This document shows, in pieces, positions 26,704 to 35,538 of a stretch of DNA of 64,000 nucleotides (the first letter of the stretch is position 1; each line of letters opens with the position of its first letter). The DNA comes from Patiriisocius_A hiemis (GTDB taxonomy: Bacteria; Bacteroidota; Bacteroidia; Flavobacteriales; Flavobacteriaceae). A program made the position numbers and the translations under genes. The notes under the pieces are model-generated. The model was given only the letters and a program-made list of their open reading frames with translations. It did no database searches and was not told the DNA's origin. The DNA is taken from assembly GCF_031846325.1 (NCBI RefSeq), contig NZ_JAVRHZ010000005.1, positions 142,884 through 206,883 of the forward strand. The letters are read 5' to 3'.

Positions 26704-27516
26704 ATGAAAAAATATATTAAAGAAGCTGTAGATTTTTTAAAACAACGTGGTTTTGAAGCTCCAGAAGTTGGAGTAATTCTAGGAACGGGATTAGGGCAAA
26801 TTATAGAAAAAGTGAGTATAGAAGCCGAGATGAGCTATAACCATATTCCTAATTTTCCAACAGCTACCGTAGAGTTTCATAAAGGGAAATTAATTTACGG
26901 GACCCTTTCTGGCAAAAAAGTAATTTTAATGCAAGGACGTTTTCATTTGTACGAAGGATACTCTTTAGAAGATGTCACTTTTCCAGTTCGAGTGATGCAT
27001 GCCTTAGGAATTAAAAAACTATTGGTGAGTAATGCTTCTGGAGCAATTAATCTTGCTTTTAAAAAAGGACAGATTATGCTTATTGAAGATCATATTAATC
27101 TTCAAGGAGGATCACCTTTGGCTTTTAAGGGAGTTGAAAAAATGGGCGAGCGTTTTGTTGACATGAGTGCTCCTTATGATGTTGACATGAATCAAAAAAT
27201 TGAAGAAATAGCACGTGAACAAAAAATAACACTTCATAAAGGTGTCTATGCAAGTGTGGTTGGCCCTCAATTAGAAACGAGAGCAGAATATAGATACCTA
27301 AAAATAATTGGTGCAGATGCTGTTGGGATGAGTACCGTTCCAGAAGTTATTGTGGCTAATCATTTAGAGTTACCTGTTTCGGCATTATCAGTCTTAACAG
27401 ACGAATGCGACCCAGATAATCTAAAGCCAGTAGACATTCCAGAAATTATAGAAATGGCTAGTAAGGCAGAGCCATATATGATTACCATTTTTATTGAATT
27501 ATTAAAAAATATATAA
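26704..27516 (+). CDS. Purine nucleoside phosphorylase (trimeric PNP-I type)
   Basis: A 270-residue protein with the human-type PNP motifs: GVILGTGLGQI, MQGRFHLYEGYS (phosphate binding), VSNASGAINLAF, EDHINLQG and LETRAEYRYLKIIGADAVGMST. It splits purine nucleosides with phosphate. Asp replaces the Asn of mammalian PNP in VLTDECDPD, which could permit 6-aminopurines. Within this locus it is well placed to remove adenine from an adenosylated arsenic intermediate, the step expected after radical SAM adenosyl transfer. That role is inference; ordinary purine salvage is the alternative. Confidence 0.93.
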   Translation: MKKYIKEAVDFLKQRGFEAPEVGVILGTGLGQIIEKVSIEAEMSYNHIPNFPTATVEFHKGKLIYGTLSGKKVILMQGRFHLYEGYSLEDVTFPVRVMHALGIKKLLVSNASGAINLAFKKGQIMLIEDHINLQGGSPLAFKGVEKMGERFVDMSAPYDVDMNQKIEEIAREQKITLHKGVYASVVGPQLETRAEYRYLKIIGADAVGMSTVPEVIVANHLELPVSALSVLTDECDPDNLKPVDIPEIIEMASKAEPYMITIFIELLKNI

Positions 27517-28401
27517 TTGGAAAAATATCTAGACATATTTAAGAACTCCTATAGTGGGTATTGGAACTATTTAGTTTCTGAGGTGTCTAGTTTCCATTGG
27601 GAAAATTACTTTTATGGGCTTATTATAGTTTCGCTAGTTGTTTGGGGCTTAGAACTATTATTTCCTTGGAGAAAAAGTCAAAAAGTATTCAGAAAAGACT
27701 TTTGGTTAGACACATTTTACATGTTTTTCAATTTTTTTTTATTGAACCTCATTGTCTTAATCTTCCTATCAAATACAGCCGAACAACTATTTAATGATAT
27801 GCTTGGTTTTACAGGTATCAATCTTCAAGATTTTCAGCTTTTAGATTTAAATACACTACCCTTTGGTTTAGGGCTTATTGTGTTTTTTATAGTTTCGGAC
27901 TTTGTGCAATGGAATACACATAGGTTACTGCATCGTATTCCTTTTTTATGGAACTTTCATAAAGTACACCACTCTGTAAAAGAAATGGGGTTTGCTGCCC
28001 ATTTACGCTATCATTGGATGGAACCCATTGTGTACAAGTCCATATTATACATACCACTAGCAATTATAGGTGGTTTTGAGGTGCAATCTGTTGCTATCGT
28101 GCACTTTTTTGCTCTCACAGTTGGACATTTAAACCATGCAAATTTGGGTTGGGACTACGGAATTTTAAAGTATGTGTTTAACAATCCTAAAATGCATATT
28201 TGGCACCATGCAAAAAACTTACCTTCACATGTAAAGTATGGGGTTAATTTTGGACTAACGTTAAGTGTGTGGGATTATATTTTTGGCTCTAATCACATTC
28301 CAAAAGATGGTCGTGATATAGAGTTAGGGTTTGCAGGAGACGAAGATTTCCCTAAAGATTTTGTAACACAAGAAATCTACCCCATAAAAACCAAAAAATA
28401 A
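27517..28401 (+). CDS. Fatty-acid hydroxylase/sterol desaturase-family membrane enzyme
   Basis: A 294-residue membrane protein with the three histidine boxes of the family: HRLLH (about residue 135), HKVHH (about 148) and HIWHH (about 227), plus several transmembrane helices. These bind a di-iron centre that hydroxylates or desaturates a lipid chain or cleaves alkyl ethers. It starts on TTG directly after the PNP stop codon, so it belongs to the same transcript. In an arsenosugar locus it hints at a lipid-linked product, which is speculation. Confidence 0.9.
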   Translation: MEKYLDIFKNSYSGYWNYLVSEVSSFHWENYFYGLIIVSLVVWGLELLFPWRKSQKVFRKDFWLDTFYMFFNFFLLNLIVLIFLSNTAEQLFNDMLGFTGINLQDFQLLDLNTLPFGLGLIVFFIVSDFVQWNTHRLLHRIPFLWNFHKVHHSVKEMGFAAHLRYHWMEPIVYKSILYIPLAIIGGFEVQSVAIVHFFALTVGHLNHANLGWDYGILKYVFNNPKMHIWHHAKNLPSHVKYGVNFGLTLSVWDYIFGSNHIPKDGRDIELGFAGDEDFPKDFVTQEIYPIKTKK

Positions 28402-28430
28402 TTTGCTGCGTACATAGAGAAACAACAACT

Positions 28431-29297
28431 ATGAAGTATACTTTACTAGCATACATAATTACCGTATTCTTTTTTTCCTGCGGAACAACAGAAAAAGTAA
28501 TTTCTGAAACTACCCCTGTTGTTGTAACCAAAAATGAAGATGAAATTGAGGTCGAAGAAGAAATCGAAATTGATTATGAAGAAACCTATGAGACTAATGT
28601 AATAGAAAAAACCGATGATGAAGAAGAAGAGGTAACTTCAGTTGTAATTAAGGAAGCCTTTAATCATTCTATATGGAATGCGCTTTTACAAAAGTATGTA
28701 ACCAAAGAAGGGAATGTAAACTATGAAGGTTTTAGACAAGAAAGAGGAATCTTAAGAGAATACATTGCTTCACTTGGCGCACAAATACCTGCAGAATCTT
28801 GGACTAAAGAAGATAAACTGGCCTATTGGATGAATGCCTATAATGCAATGACAGTAGATTTAATACTTAGAAATTTACCCTTACAAAGTATAAAAGACAT
28901 TGATAAACCGTGGAACCAACGTCTTTGGAAATTGGGAAACAAGTGGTATAACTTAGATGAAATTGAGCATCAAATTCTTCGAAAAATGGACGAACCTAGA
29001 ATTCATTTCGGTATTAACTGTGCTTCATTCTCTTGTCCTCCCTTATTAAATGAAGCTTTTACCAGAGAGACTGTAAATAACCAATTAGAAGGGTTAGCTT
29101 TTACTTTCATCAATGATAAAAAAAGAAACACCATTACTTCAAATACTATAGAAATTTCAAAACTATTTAATTGGTTTAGTAAAGATTTTAAGCAAAATGG
29201 AAGTGTAATTGATTATCTTAATCAATATTCAGAAATAAAGATTAATAGTAATGCTCGTAAGCGTTACAAAGACTATGATTGGTCATTAAACAATTAA
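28431..29297 (+). CDS. DUF547 lipoprotein, copy 1
   Basis: A 288-residue lipoprotein (lipobox FFFSC, Cys17) with a very acidic low-complexity linker at about residues 29-66, followed by a DUF547 domain. Typical domain motifs: LAYWMNAYNAMTVDLIL, RKMDEPRIHFGINCAS and SCPPLLNEAF. DUF547 proteins resemble papain-like or transglutaminase-like folds, with conserved Cys and His, but no activity is established. It is followed 3 nt later by a second copy. Confidence 0.85.
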   Translation: MKYTLLAYIITVFFFSCGTTEKVISETTPVVVTKNEDEIEVEEEIEIDYEETYETNVIEKTDDEEEEVTSVVIKEAFNHSIWNALLQKYVTKEGNVNYEGFRQERGILREYIASLGAQIPAESWTKEDKLAYWMNAYNAMTVDLILRNLPLQSIKDIDKPWNQRLWKLGNKWYNLDEIEHQILRKMDEPRIHFGINCASFSCPPLLNEAFTRETVNNQLEGLAFTFINDKKRNTITSNTIEISKLFNWFSKDFKQNGSVIDYLNQYSEIKINSNARKRYKDYDWSLNN

Positions 29298-29300
29298 AAA

Positions 29301-30107
29301 ATGAAAAAAAACATAATAAACAGTATTCTTCTACTAAGTTTAATTGTATTATTTGAAAGTTGTGCATTACTTACAGCAGCTGGATTGAGCAGTCAAGGAC
29401 AGCCTGTAAAAGAGGTGACTCCACCCTTAACCTCAACTACAGCAAATAGTGAAGTAAATGTTGACCATAGTGATTGGGATGCATTACTTAAAAAACATGT
29501 GGATGAAGCTGGGCTTGTAGATTACAACGGCTTTAAAAATGATAAAGCTGCTCTTAATGATTACCTTAACAAACTTTCACAGTTAACTCCAACAAAAAAA
29601 TGGAGTGTGCAAGAGCTTTTAGCTTACTATATTAACCTCTATAACGCCTATACAGTAGATTTAATAATAGATAATTATCCTGTAAAAAGCATTAAAGATA
29701 TAGATGGCCCCTGGACAAAAGCCATTGTTCCTATAGGCTCAAAAACTTTATCCCTTGGTGGGATTGAAAACGGAGTTCTAAGAAAGATGGATGAGCCTAG
29801 AATACATTTCGCCATTAACTGTGCTTCAATTTCTTGTCCAAAGTTATTAAGGGAAGCCTTTACGGCAGCAAAAATTAACGAGCAATTAGACAAAGCAGCG
29901 AGAGAATTTATTAATAGTGATAAAAATGACATCTCTCAAAATAACCCAAAAGTATCCTCCATTTTTGATTGGTATAAAAAGGATTATACTGTAAATGGAA
30001 ATCAAGATGTTATTGGCTACATAAATCAATACAGTGACACAAAAATTAATAAAACAGCAACTCTTAGTTTTAAAGAGTATAACTGGAATTTAAATGAGAA
30101 AGAATAA
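29301..30107 (+). CDS. DUF547 lipoprotein, copy 2
   Basis: A 268-residue lipoprotein (lipobox FESC, Cys21) closely similar to copy 1: LAYYINLYNAYTVDLIID, RKMDEPRIHFAINCAS and SCPKLLREAF. It lacks the acidic linker. The tandem arrangement shows a local duplication, with both copies under the same promoter. A weak inverted repeat AAAACTG ... CAGTTTT (30106-30127) spans the end of the gene. Function unknown; outer-membrane or periplasmic localisation is expected from the lipobox. Confidence 0.85.
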   Translation: MKKNIINSILLLSLIVLFESCALLTAAGLSSQGQPVKEVTPPLTSTTANSEVNVDHSDWDALLKKHVDEAGLVDYNGFKNDKAALNDYLNKLSQLTPTKKWSVQELLAYYINLYNAYTVDLIIDNYPVKSIKDIDGPWTKAIVPIGSKTLSLGGIENGVLRKMDEPRIHFAINCASISCPKLLREAFTAAKINEQLDKAAREFINSDKNDISQNNPKVSSIFDWYKKDYTVNGNQDVIGYINQYSDTKINKTATLSFKEYNWNLNEKE

Positions 30108-30143
30108 AACTGTATAGTCTCAGTTTTCGTAAGTTTACCACAT

Positions 30144-30902
30144 ATGCTTAGTATCGTAATACCTGTATTAAATGAAGCTGAAAACATTGAAAAGCTTTTA
30201 CTTCATTTAGTCCAAAATTCTAACAAAAAGGATTCCCTTGAAATCATAATTTGTGATGGAGGGAGTACAGATGGTACGCAAAAAATAATAGAAAAAGTAG
30301 GTGCTGTTTTTTCTGAAGTCACTATCACATTATTACACACAACAAAAGGGCGCGCGAAACAAATGAATGCTGGAGCCGCCATTGCTAAAGGAGACATCCT
30401 GTATTTTTTACATGCAGATAGTTTTCCACCTAAAAACTATAATGCTTTAATACGCCAAGAAGTTGAAAAGGGAAATCTTGCAGGCTGTTTTAAAATGAAA
30501 TTTGACAGCAATCATTGGTGGTTACGCTTGGCCAGTTGGCTTACCAAGTTTTCATGGAGAGCCTGTCGTGGAGGAGATCAAAGCCAATTTATAACCAAAG
30601 CCTTATTTGAAGAAATAGGCGGTTACGACGAAAGCTATATTATTTACGAAGATAATATCCTAATCAATGAATTATTTGCTCGCAAACAATTTGTAGTGAT
30701 ACAAGAATGGATAGGTTCTTCGGCTCGTTTATATAGAGAAAAAGGTATCTGGAATTTACAATATCACTTTTGGACTATCTATGTAAAAAAATGGTTTGGC
30801 GCAGATGCAGATGAATTATATGCCTACTACTGTAAACATATAAAATCTTCAAAAAAGAAAAAATCTTCAGTCTCTAAAGAAGTAGACAAGGTTTATTCCT
30901 GA
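30144..30902 (+). CDS. TIGR04283-type arsenosugar-associated glycosyltransferase
   Basis: A 252-residue GT2 enzyme: SIVIPVLNEAENI, the nucleotide site CDGGSTDGT, KGRAKQMNAGA, FLHADSFPP (metal-binding DxD-like) and GGDQSQFI. These are the hallmarks of the TIGR04283 transferases found beside ArsS. It probably uses a nucleotide-sugar at the cytoplasmic face of the membrane. The basic C-terminus (SSKKKKSS) is a family-variable tail. Together with the two TIGR04282 proteins it gives the locus three transferases. Confidence 0.88.
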   Translation: MLSIVIPVLNEAENIEKLLLHLVQNSNKKDSLEIIICDGGSTDGTQKIIEKVGAVFSEVTITLLHTTKGRAKQMNAGAAIAKGDILYFLHADSFPPKNYNALIRQEVEKGNLAGCFKMKFDSNHWWLRLASWLTKFSWRACRGGDQSQFITKALFEEIGGYDESYIIYEDNILINELFARKQFVVIQEWIGSSARLYREKGIWNLQYHFWTIYVKKWFGADADELYAYYCKHIKSSKKKKSSVSKEVDKVYS

Positions 30903-30969
30903 CAAAATTTTAAGATTTTTTAAACAGTATCTTTTTTTATTTGATTGTAGCTTGTGAAAAAAATTAACC

Positions 30970-31407
30970 ATGAAAACAATTTTTGAAGCAATTAGAGAAG
31001 ACCATGATATTCAAAGAAATCTATGTGAGAAATTATTAAAAACGTCTGGTGACTCCCAAGAACGCAAGGAATTATGGGACAAACTTAAAATTGAATTAAA
31101 AGGACATGAAGTTGCTGAGGAACGTCATTTTTACAAACCTCTCATTGATAATGATATGATGATTAAACACGCTAGACATGGAATTGCGGAGCATCACGAA
31201 ATAGATGAGCTTATTGAAAAAATTGATGATACCGAAATGGATAGTTCTGCTTGGCTAACATTTGCTAAACAATTGAGCGATAAAGTTCACCACCACTTAG
31301 AAGACGAAGAACACAGTTTTTTTCAATTAGCTGGAAAAGTATTTTCAGAAGAACAAAAAACATCGCTTTCAAGTAAATATCAAAAGGCCATGGAAGCTGA
31401 GAGGTAA
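30970..31407 (+). CDS. Hemerythrin-domain protein
   Basis: A 145-residue helical protein with the hemerythrin HHE pattern: EDHDIQ (His12), GHEVAEERHF (about residues 45-54), HGIAEHHEID and KVHHHLEDEEHSFF. The histidines and carboxylates should bind a di-iron centre for oxygen, NO or redox sensing. Preceded by a 67-nt gap, so it may have its own promoter. It converges with the barrel protein gene on the minus strand, ending the arsenosugar-type locus. Confidence 0.87.
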   Translation: MKTIFEAIREDHDIQRNLCEKLLKTSGDSQERKELWDKLKIELKGHEVAEERHFYKPLIDNDMMIKHARHGIAEHHEIDELIEKIDDTEMDSSAWLTFAKQLSDKVHHHLEDEEHSFFQLAGKVFSEEQKTSLSSKYQKAMEAER

Positions 31408-31408
31408 A

Positions 31409-32662
31409 CTAGAAATACTGCCCAATACCAAAAACAAACCCATTTGTAGCATCTTTAGTAATCCCGTATCCATAATCTATTCTAAATACGGTATTAAAAA
31501 TACGTTTATGAATAAACCTAAGACCTACTCCTGGGTAAATACGTAGGTTTTGGTTATCTCCAAAATCTCCAAAGTCTCCTCCAGGATTTCGCCAAGAACC
31601 TCCATCCACAAACACATTACTTTGTAAGACAAACCAGTCTTTCTCAAACAATGTATGCCTATATTCTGTGTTTAATACAATAGCGGCTGTCCCTCTATCT
31701 ATAGTATTTCCTACCCCTCTAATGTTTAAGTTATTATCTACTGCAAAAGGCGCAAATGGAGAATCGTTATTACTCGCAACTCCAAGACGAAGCCTATTTG
31801 CCCAATTCCCTCTTTCTCCTACTCTTTTGTAATAAATAAAGTCATTAAACCCAATTAAAAATTCGGGTAGAGCGTCACTTCTTGTGGTTACATACTGGAA
31901 GTTGAACAAACTCTTAAAACCTTCAAAATATTGATAGTACGTATCTACAGCATTAAACTCATACAAGACTTTATAAAGCAGCTTTTTTACTTTTAAATCT
32001 TGTGGCACTTCAGGGTTGGTAGCTCCTTCTATATAGTTGTAGGTTTCAGTAAAATAATTAACCCCAGCGGCAACTTTATGTTTCAAACTAAACTCATACA
32101 ATCCTAAAACTTCATAAGAAGTATTATTGTATTTATAATCTGCCACGCCTTCATCTAAAAAAACAGGCTCCTGAGTAGTAAGGTTTTGATAGTTAAAAGC
32201 AATCCCTATTTTATTACTAAAAAGATAAGGCGCTCTAAAATTAATGGCATAACTATTAAAAATGTCTCGCTGAAAAAATCCGCCAAAAATTAAGCCCCTA
32301 CCAAGACCATTAAACTCGTATAAACCTAACCTAAAAGCAAATTCATCATCGTTTGTAGTATATACATTTGCAGAAGGAATAATTGTAAAGTTTTCTTCAA
32401 AACCATAGACTACTTTATAGGTGCCGTCATCTTTTTTATGTACTTGGTAATAGGCGTGTGAAGAGGCTGGAAGCCTTTTAAGCCGAATGATATCTGCTTC
32501 TAATTTTGTAGTATCTAAAACATGCCCTTCTTTGACTCTGGCGAGTTTTTTTATAAAGCTAGTCTTTGTTTTTTTGTTATCCTGTATTACAATTTCCGAA
32601 ATAGTTTGCGAAGCAATATTCCCCGCCAATAGCAGAAAAAAGATGGTTATAATGTACTTTAT
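31409..32662 (-). CDS. BamA/TamA-like surface-antigen barrel protein with an atypical start
   Basis: The frame encodes a short POTRA-like region (SFIKKLARVKEGHVLDTTKLEADI) and a 16-strand type barrel ending FVFGIGQYF, as in the Omp85 superfamily. The first canonical start is TTG 32629 (406 residues), but the in-frame codons upstream read KYIITIFFLLLAGNIAS, a clear signal peptide. Only ATA at 32662 would include it properly; that codon overlaps the upstream stop as ATAA, the usual coupling pattern. I therefore extend the call to ATA, with doubt. A point mutation or sequencing error turning ATG to ATA is the alternative. Family members insert or export outer-membrane molecules. Confidence 0.7.
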   Translation of the reverse strand: MKYIITIFFLLLAGNIASQTISEIVIQDNKKTKTSFIKKLARVKEGHVLDTTKLEADIIRLKRLPASSHAYYQVHKKDDGTYKVVYGFEENFTIIPSANVYTTNDDEFAFRLGLYEFNGLGRGLIFGGFFQRDIFNSYAINFRAPYLFSNKIGIAFNYQNLTTQEPVFLDEGVADYKYNNTSYEVLGLYEFSLKHKVAAGVNYFTETYNYIEGATNPEVPQDLKVKKLLYKVLYEFNAVDTYYQYFEGFKSLFNFQYVTTRSDALPEFLIGFNDFIYYKRVGERGNWANRLRLGVASNNDSPFAPFAVDNNLNIRGVGNTIDRGTAAIVLNTEYRHTLFEKDWFVLQSNVFVDGGSWRNPGGDFGDFGDNQNLRIYPGVGLRFIHKRIFNTVFRIDYGYGITKDATNGFVFGIGQYF

Positions 32663-33669
32663 TGACTTGATAAAAATTGCTTTTTAATAACTTCCTCTAC
32701 CGGTTTGTTTTGAGGTGTAAACATTGGATTGTCGTTTCCTCCTACTCTTTCGTGAGCGATAAACCATTTCCAAATAAAGCCTCCTTTAAACCAATCTTCT
32801 TTGTAGAGTTCATTAAACAAGGCTTGCGTTAAATTTTTCTGAGCTTCAAGGTTTACATCTCGCATTGTGTGGTCACTCACCCATGGTTCTTTCCCAGAAA
32901 AATCTACACTTCGGTATCCATACTCGGTAAATACAATAGGTTTGTCTACTTTTTGGGACACACCTTTCAATTCAGCCTTCCATTTTTTCCAGCCTTGCTG
33001 AGATTCTTCTAAAGTGGGGGTTTTATTTTCAGAGATTGGAAAATAAGCGTCTACTCCTATGTAGTCTAATTGCTCCCAAAAAGGCACTCTTTTATATTCA
33101 TCCCAGTTAGCTGCATATGTAAGTTTTCCTTTATATACTTTTTTAATTTCAGTAATTAAGTTTTTCCAATACGTTGGTCTGTTTACTATAAACTGTTCTA
33201 GTTCTGTTCCTATACAAAACATAGCAACATCAGCTTCAGCAGCAAGTGAAGCATACTCTAAAATAAAACTGGAATACGATTTTTGTAATGCTTGCCAGTC
33301 TTCTTCAGTATTCATTTTTAGATATCCCGTAAATTCTCCTCTTCTAATCCAAATTTGCGGTTTAACCATTACTTCTATATTATTTTTATGAAGTAACTCT
33401 ATGTATTGCTTAGCTCCAGCCCTCGTCTCTCCAAACCATTGCCTATCTGTATTATGAATTATTTCTGGAGTCTCTAAATCTCTTATAAATCCAAAAGGCA
33501 TGACAGCAGCATAATTGGCATTTATGTTTAAAACAGGGTCTATGTTTTTTTGGGTTGCTTCTTCTCGCGAAGCAACAAAACTAATTCCATTTATTTTTTT
33601 GTTTTGCCCCTCACAACTTTGTAGTAAAAAAAAGAGAAAAAGAAATCTAACAACTATTTTAAAACGCAT
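32659..33669 (-). CDS. GH113-like glycosidase lipoprotein
   Basis: A 336-residue lipoprotein (lipobox LLQSC, Cys19) with a TIM-barrel glycosidase fold. Candidate catalytic residues are Glu156 in FCIGTELEQF (acid/base) and Glu249 in PIVFTEYGYRS (nucleophile), as in clan GH-A; overall it resembles the GH113 group of mannan-active enzymes. It should act on the cell surface or in the periplasm. The following gene begins overlapping its stop codon. Substrate is not determined. Confidence 0.82.
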   Translation of the reverse strand: MRFKIVVRFLFLFFLLQSCEGQNKKINGISFVASREEATQKNIDPVLNINANYAAVMPFGFIRDLETPEIIHNTDRQWFGETRAGAKQYIELLHKNNIEVMVKPQIWIRRGEFTGYLKMNTEEDWQALQKSYSSFILEYASLAAEADVAMFCIGTELEQFIVNRPTYWKNLITEIKKVYKGKLTYAANWDEYKRVPFWEQLDYIGVDAYFPISENKTPTLEESQQGWKKWKAELKGVSQKVDKPIVFTEYGYRSVDFSGKEPWVSDHTMRDVNLEAQKNLTQALFNELYKEDWFKGGFIWKWFIAHERVGGNDNPMFTPQNKPVEEVIKKQFLSSQ

Positions 33670-33721
33670 AGCACTATTTTTTTTGAAACTCTAAAATACT
33701 ACTATTATGCAATTTAAATTG

Positions 33722-34642
33722 TTAAAATACCAGCCTAACGCCTAGATTAAAGGTCTCACCAAGCCCTGTATTATTTCCTCTTACAAAATTGGTGTATAAA
33801 GCCTCAACATTAACCTCATCTGTCAACTGATATTTTAGTCCACCTCCCATTGCAGTAAAATCTTGTTCAAAGTCATTACCTAAATCAATACGCTGGCTGT
33901 GCTGCGCTAAGGCTAAAACCGTAAATTTTGAAGAAGGAAAATAACTAAAGAAAACTCCAGGTGTAAGATTTATACTATTGTTTGCAAAACTATCATCTGC
34001 ATCACCAAAGTTTAACTCAGAATTTAGTTCTGTAAATAACTGAAATTTGTCCCCAGGAAAAGTGTAATCATAAAAAAATCTGTTTTGCCATATAAATCCA
34101 TTTTGGTCTAAAAAAACTCCATTAGTAAGTTGGTTGCCTTGCTCATCAAATATGAAATCTTCAACTTCATTATCAACCAATGGAATAAAGAATGAAGACT
34201 GAATTGAAAAATTATTTACTGAAGCAAAAGGAACAAATTTTACGCTTGGCGCAATAGAAGTAAACCCACTTCGTGCAGTACCAAACTCTCCGTCAAAACT
34301 AAAAACATCTAATGCACTTCTATCTGCAACTACGTTGCTTCTAAACTCCAATATTAGACCTAAATTAACTCTTCTATTTTCACTAACTCCTGTATAACCT
34401 TCTATAGTAGAAGTAAAAAAAGTTTCTCTTGGTTCAGTTCCTTCAGTAAAGGTACTTTCGGTTTGTGTGTATAGATTATTAAACCATTTAATATCAAACT
34501 GCCCTTTTCCAATTAGTTTTGAAGGGGTTAAGGTTTGTATTACCGAACCCGCGGGTTCGTCTTGATTGGCATCTTGTGCACAAATTGTAGTAGAAATTAA
34601 ACATAGTAATCCTATTACAACTGTAAATTTTAAATTTTTCAT
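33722..34642 (-). CDS. Outer-membrane barrel protein of unknown substrate
   Basis: From the ATG at 34642 a 306-residue exported protein (signal peptide ending TTICAQ), mostly alternating beta strands (GQFDIKWFNNLYTQTES, LTPGVFFSYFPSSKFTVLALAQ) ending in FNLGVRLVF with a terminal Phe, the signature for outer-membrane insertion. The frame up to 34669 only adds a basic prefix before the signal. Its leader carries a 10-bp inverted repeat. The family is not recognised with certainty; a Phenol_MetA_deg-type transporter-like barrel is possible. Confidence 0.75.
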   Translation of the reverse strand: MKNLKFTVVIGLLCLISTTICAQDANQDEPAGSVIQTLTPSKLIGKGQFDIKWFNNLYTQTESTFTEGTEPRETFFTSTIEGYTGVSENRRVNLGLILEFRSNVVADRSALDVFSFDGEFGTARSGFTSIAPSVKFVPFASVNNFSIQSSFFIPLVDNEVEDFIFDEQGNQLTNGVFLDQNGFIWQNRFFYDYTFPGDKFQLFTELNSELNFGDADDSFANNSINLTPGVFFSYFPSSKFTVLALAQHSQRIDLGNDFEQDFTAMGGGLKYQLTDEVNVEALYTNFVRGNNTGLGETFNLGVRLVF

Positions 34643-34672
34643 TGTTGTTTTTTTTGGTTTGTGCTTCACCCA

Positions 34673-34706
34673 CCAGCTTAGTAATTGGGCGTAACAACTA
34701 AGCTGG
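34673..34706 (-). promoter_or_regulatory. Inverted repeat in the leader of the outer-membrane protein gene
   Basis: CCAGCTTAGT (34673-34682) and ACTAAGCTGG (34697-34706) form a perfect 10-bp stem with a 14-nt loop, 30 nt upstream of the start codon at 34642. No T run follows. It could be an RNA structure controlling translation or a protein-binding dyad. Confidence 0.5.
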
Positions 34707-34821
34707 CAAAAGGGAAATCTTGATTAAAATTTACTCGAAAATAGAGTGTTAAATAGTTTGAGGTTTGCCAATAAGTAAAGGGTAGTTTCCAACTTAAATT
34801 TAATAGGCTAGCCTCGAATTT

Positions 34822-35538
34822 TTATTTAGAGTTTAGGCGCCAGTCGTAAGTATAGTATGTGACTTTAGCATCTGGGGATACTTTTTCATTTCTAAATTTA
34901 TTTAGAAAATCTACTTCGTTTTGTCCTTTTTTTACAAAGTCTTCTTTGTACCATTTAAAAATTTCAGAAAGAGCTACTTTTCCGTTACTAATTTTTACAA
35001 ATTCGTTATTAGTAAGGGCTTTTTTGGTTTGCGCTTCTAGCTGCTTATTAAGTGTTTCTGGTCTATAAGCCTTTGCAATTAGAGGTGGGCACCCCTTAGC
35101 CCCACAAACCAATACAAAATGAAAACGAGCATCATCAAACTTAGCTCTTAGCTTCTTGTTTTCAATATCATTTAAAGTAATTGTAGTCCCTCCAAGGTTA
35201 TAAGTAGTCTTGTCAAAAAACCCTTTTTTATCCAGCGGAGATTTTATAGGATAGTTATCTATTATTCCTTTTATAACTGAAAGGTTGTATGCATTTATCC
35301 AAAAAGCTTGGTACGTTGCTGCATTTGAAGTTGATACTTTACTATTTTTTGCAAGGTCTAAAACTGAAGCTAATTCGGCTTCATTTTTAAACAGAGAAGC
35401 ATAATCAACTTTTCCGTTGCTAACATATTTACTGAAGATGGCATCGGCTTCATCAAAAAATTGAGCTAAATTTTGAGCACTAGAATTAGTTACTGAAAAT
35501 GTAATAATTGAGATTAGAAGTAAAAATGTTTTTTTCAT
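34822..35538 (-). CDS. Secreted DUF547 protein, copy 3
   Basis: A 238-residue exported protein (signal peptide ending NSSAQ) with a DUF547 domain: YQAFWINAYNLSVIKGIID, DARFHFVLVCGAKGCPPL and the C-terminal YYTYDWRLN. It is clearly homologous to the tandem copies at 28431 and 29301 but more diverged and not a lipoprotein. It is transcribed away from the FAD oxidoreductase gene and preceded by a 210-nt intergenic region with no clear motif. Confidence 0.87.
   Translation of the reverse strand: MKKTFLLLISIITFSVTNSSAQNLAQFFDEADAIFSKYVSNGKVDYASLFKNEAELASVLDLAKNSKVSTSNAATYQAFWINAYNLSVIKGIIDNYPIKSPLDKKGFFDKTTYNLGGTTITLNDIENKKLRAKFDDARFHFVLVCGAKGCPPLIAKAYRPETLNKQLEAQTKKALTNNEFVKISNGKVALSEIFKWYKEDFVKKGQNEVDFLNKFRNEKVSPDAKVTYYTYDWRLNSK

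Noticed and set aside
30106..30127. Inverted repeat AAAACTG ... CAGTTTT at the end of the second DUF547 gene
   Set aside because: Short and A/T-rich, overlapping the stop codon and without a T run; too weak to call as a terminator.
34544..34559. Perfect 16-bp GC-rich palindrome CGAACCCGCGGGTTCG
   Set aside because: It lies within coding sequence (DEPAGSV) just after the signal peptide of the outer-membrane protein. About one such palindrome is expected by chance in a window of this length.
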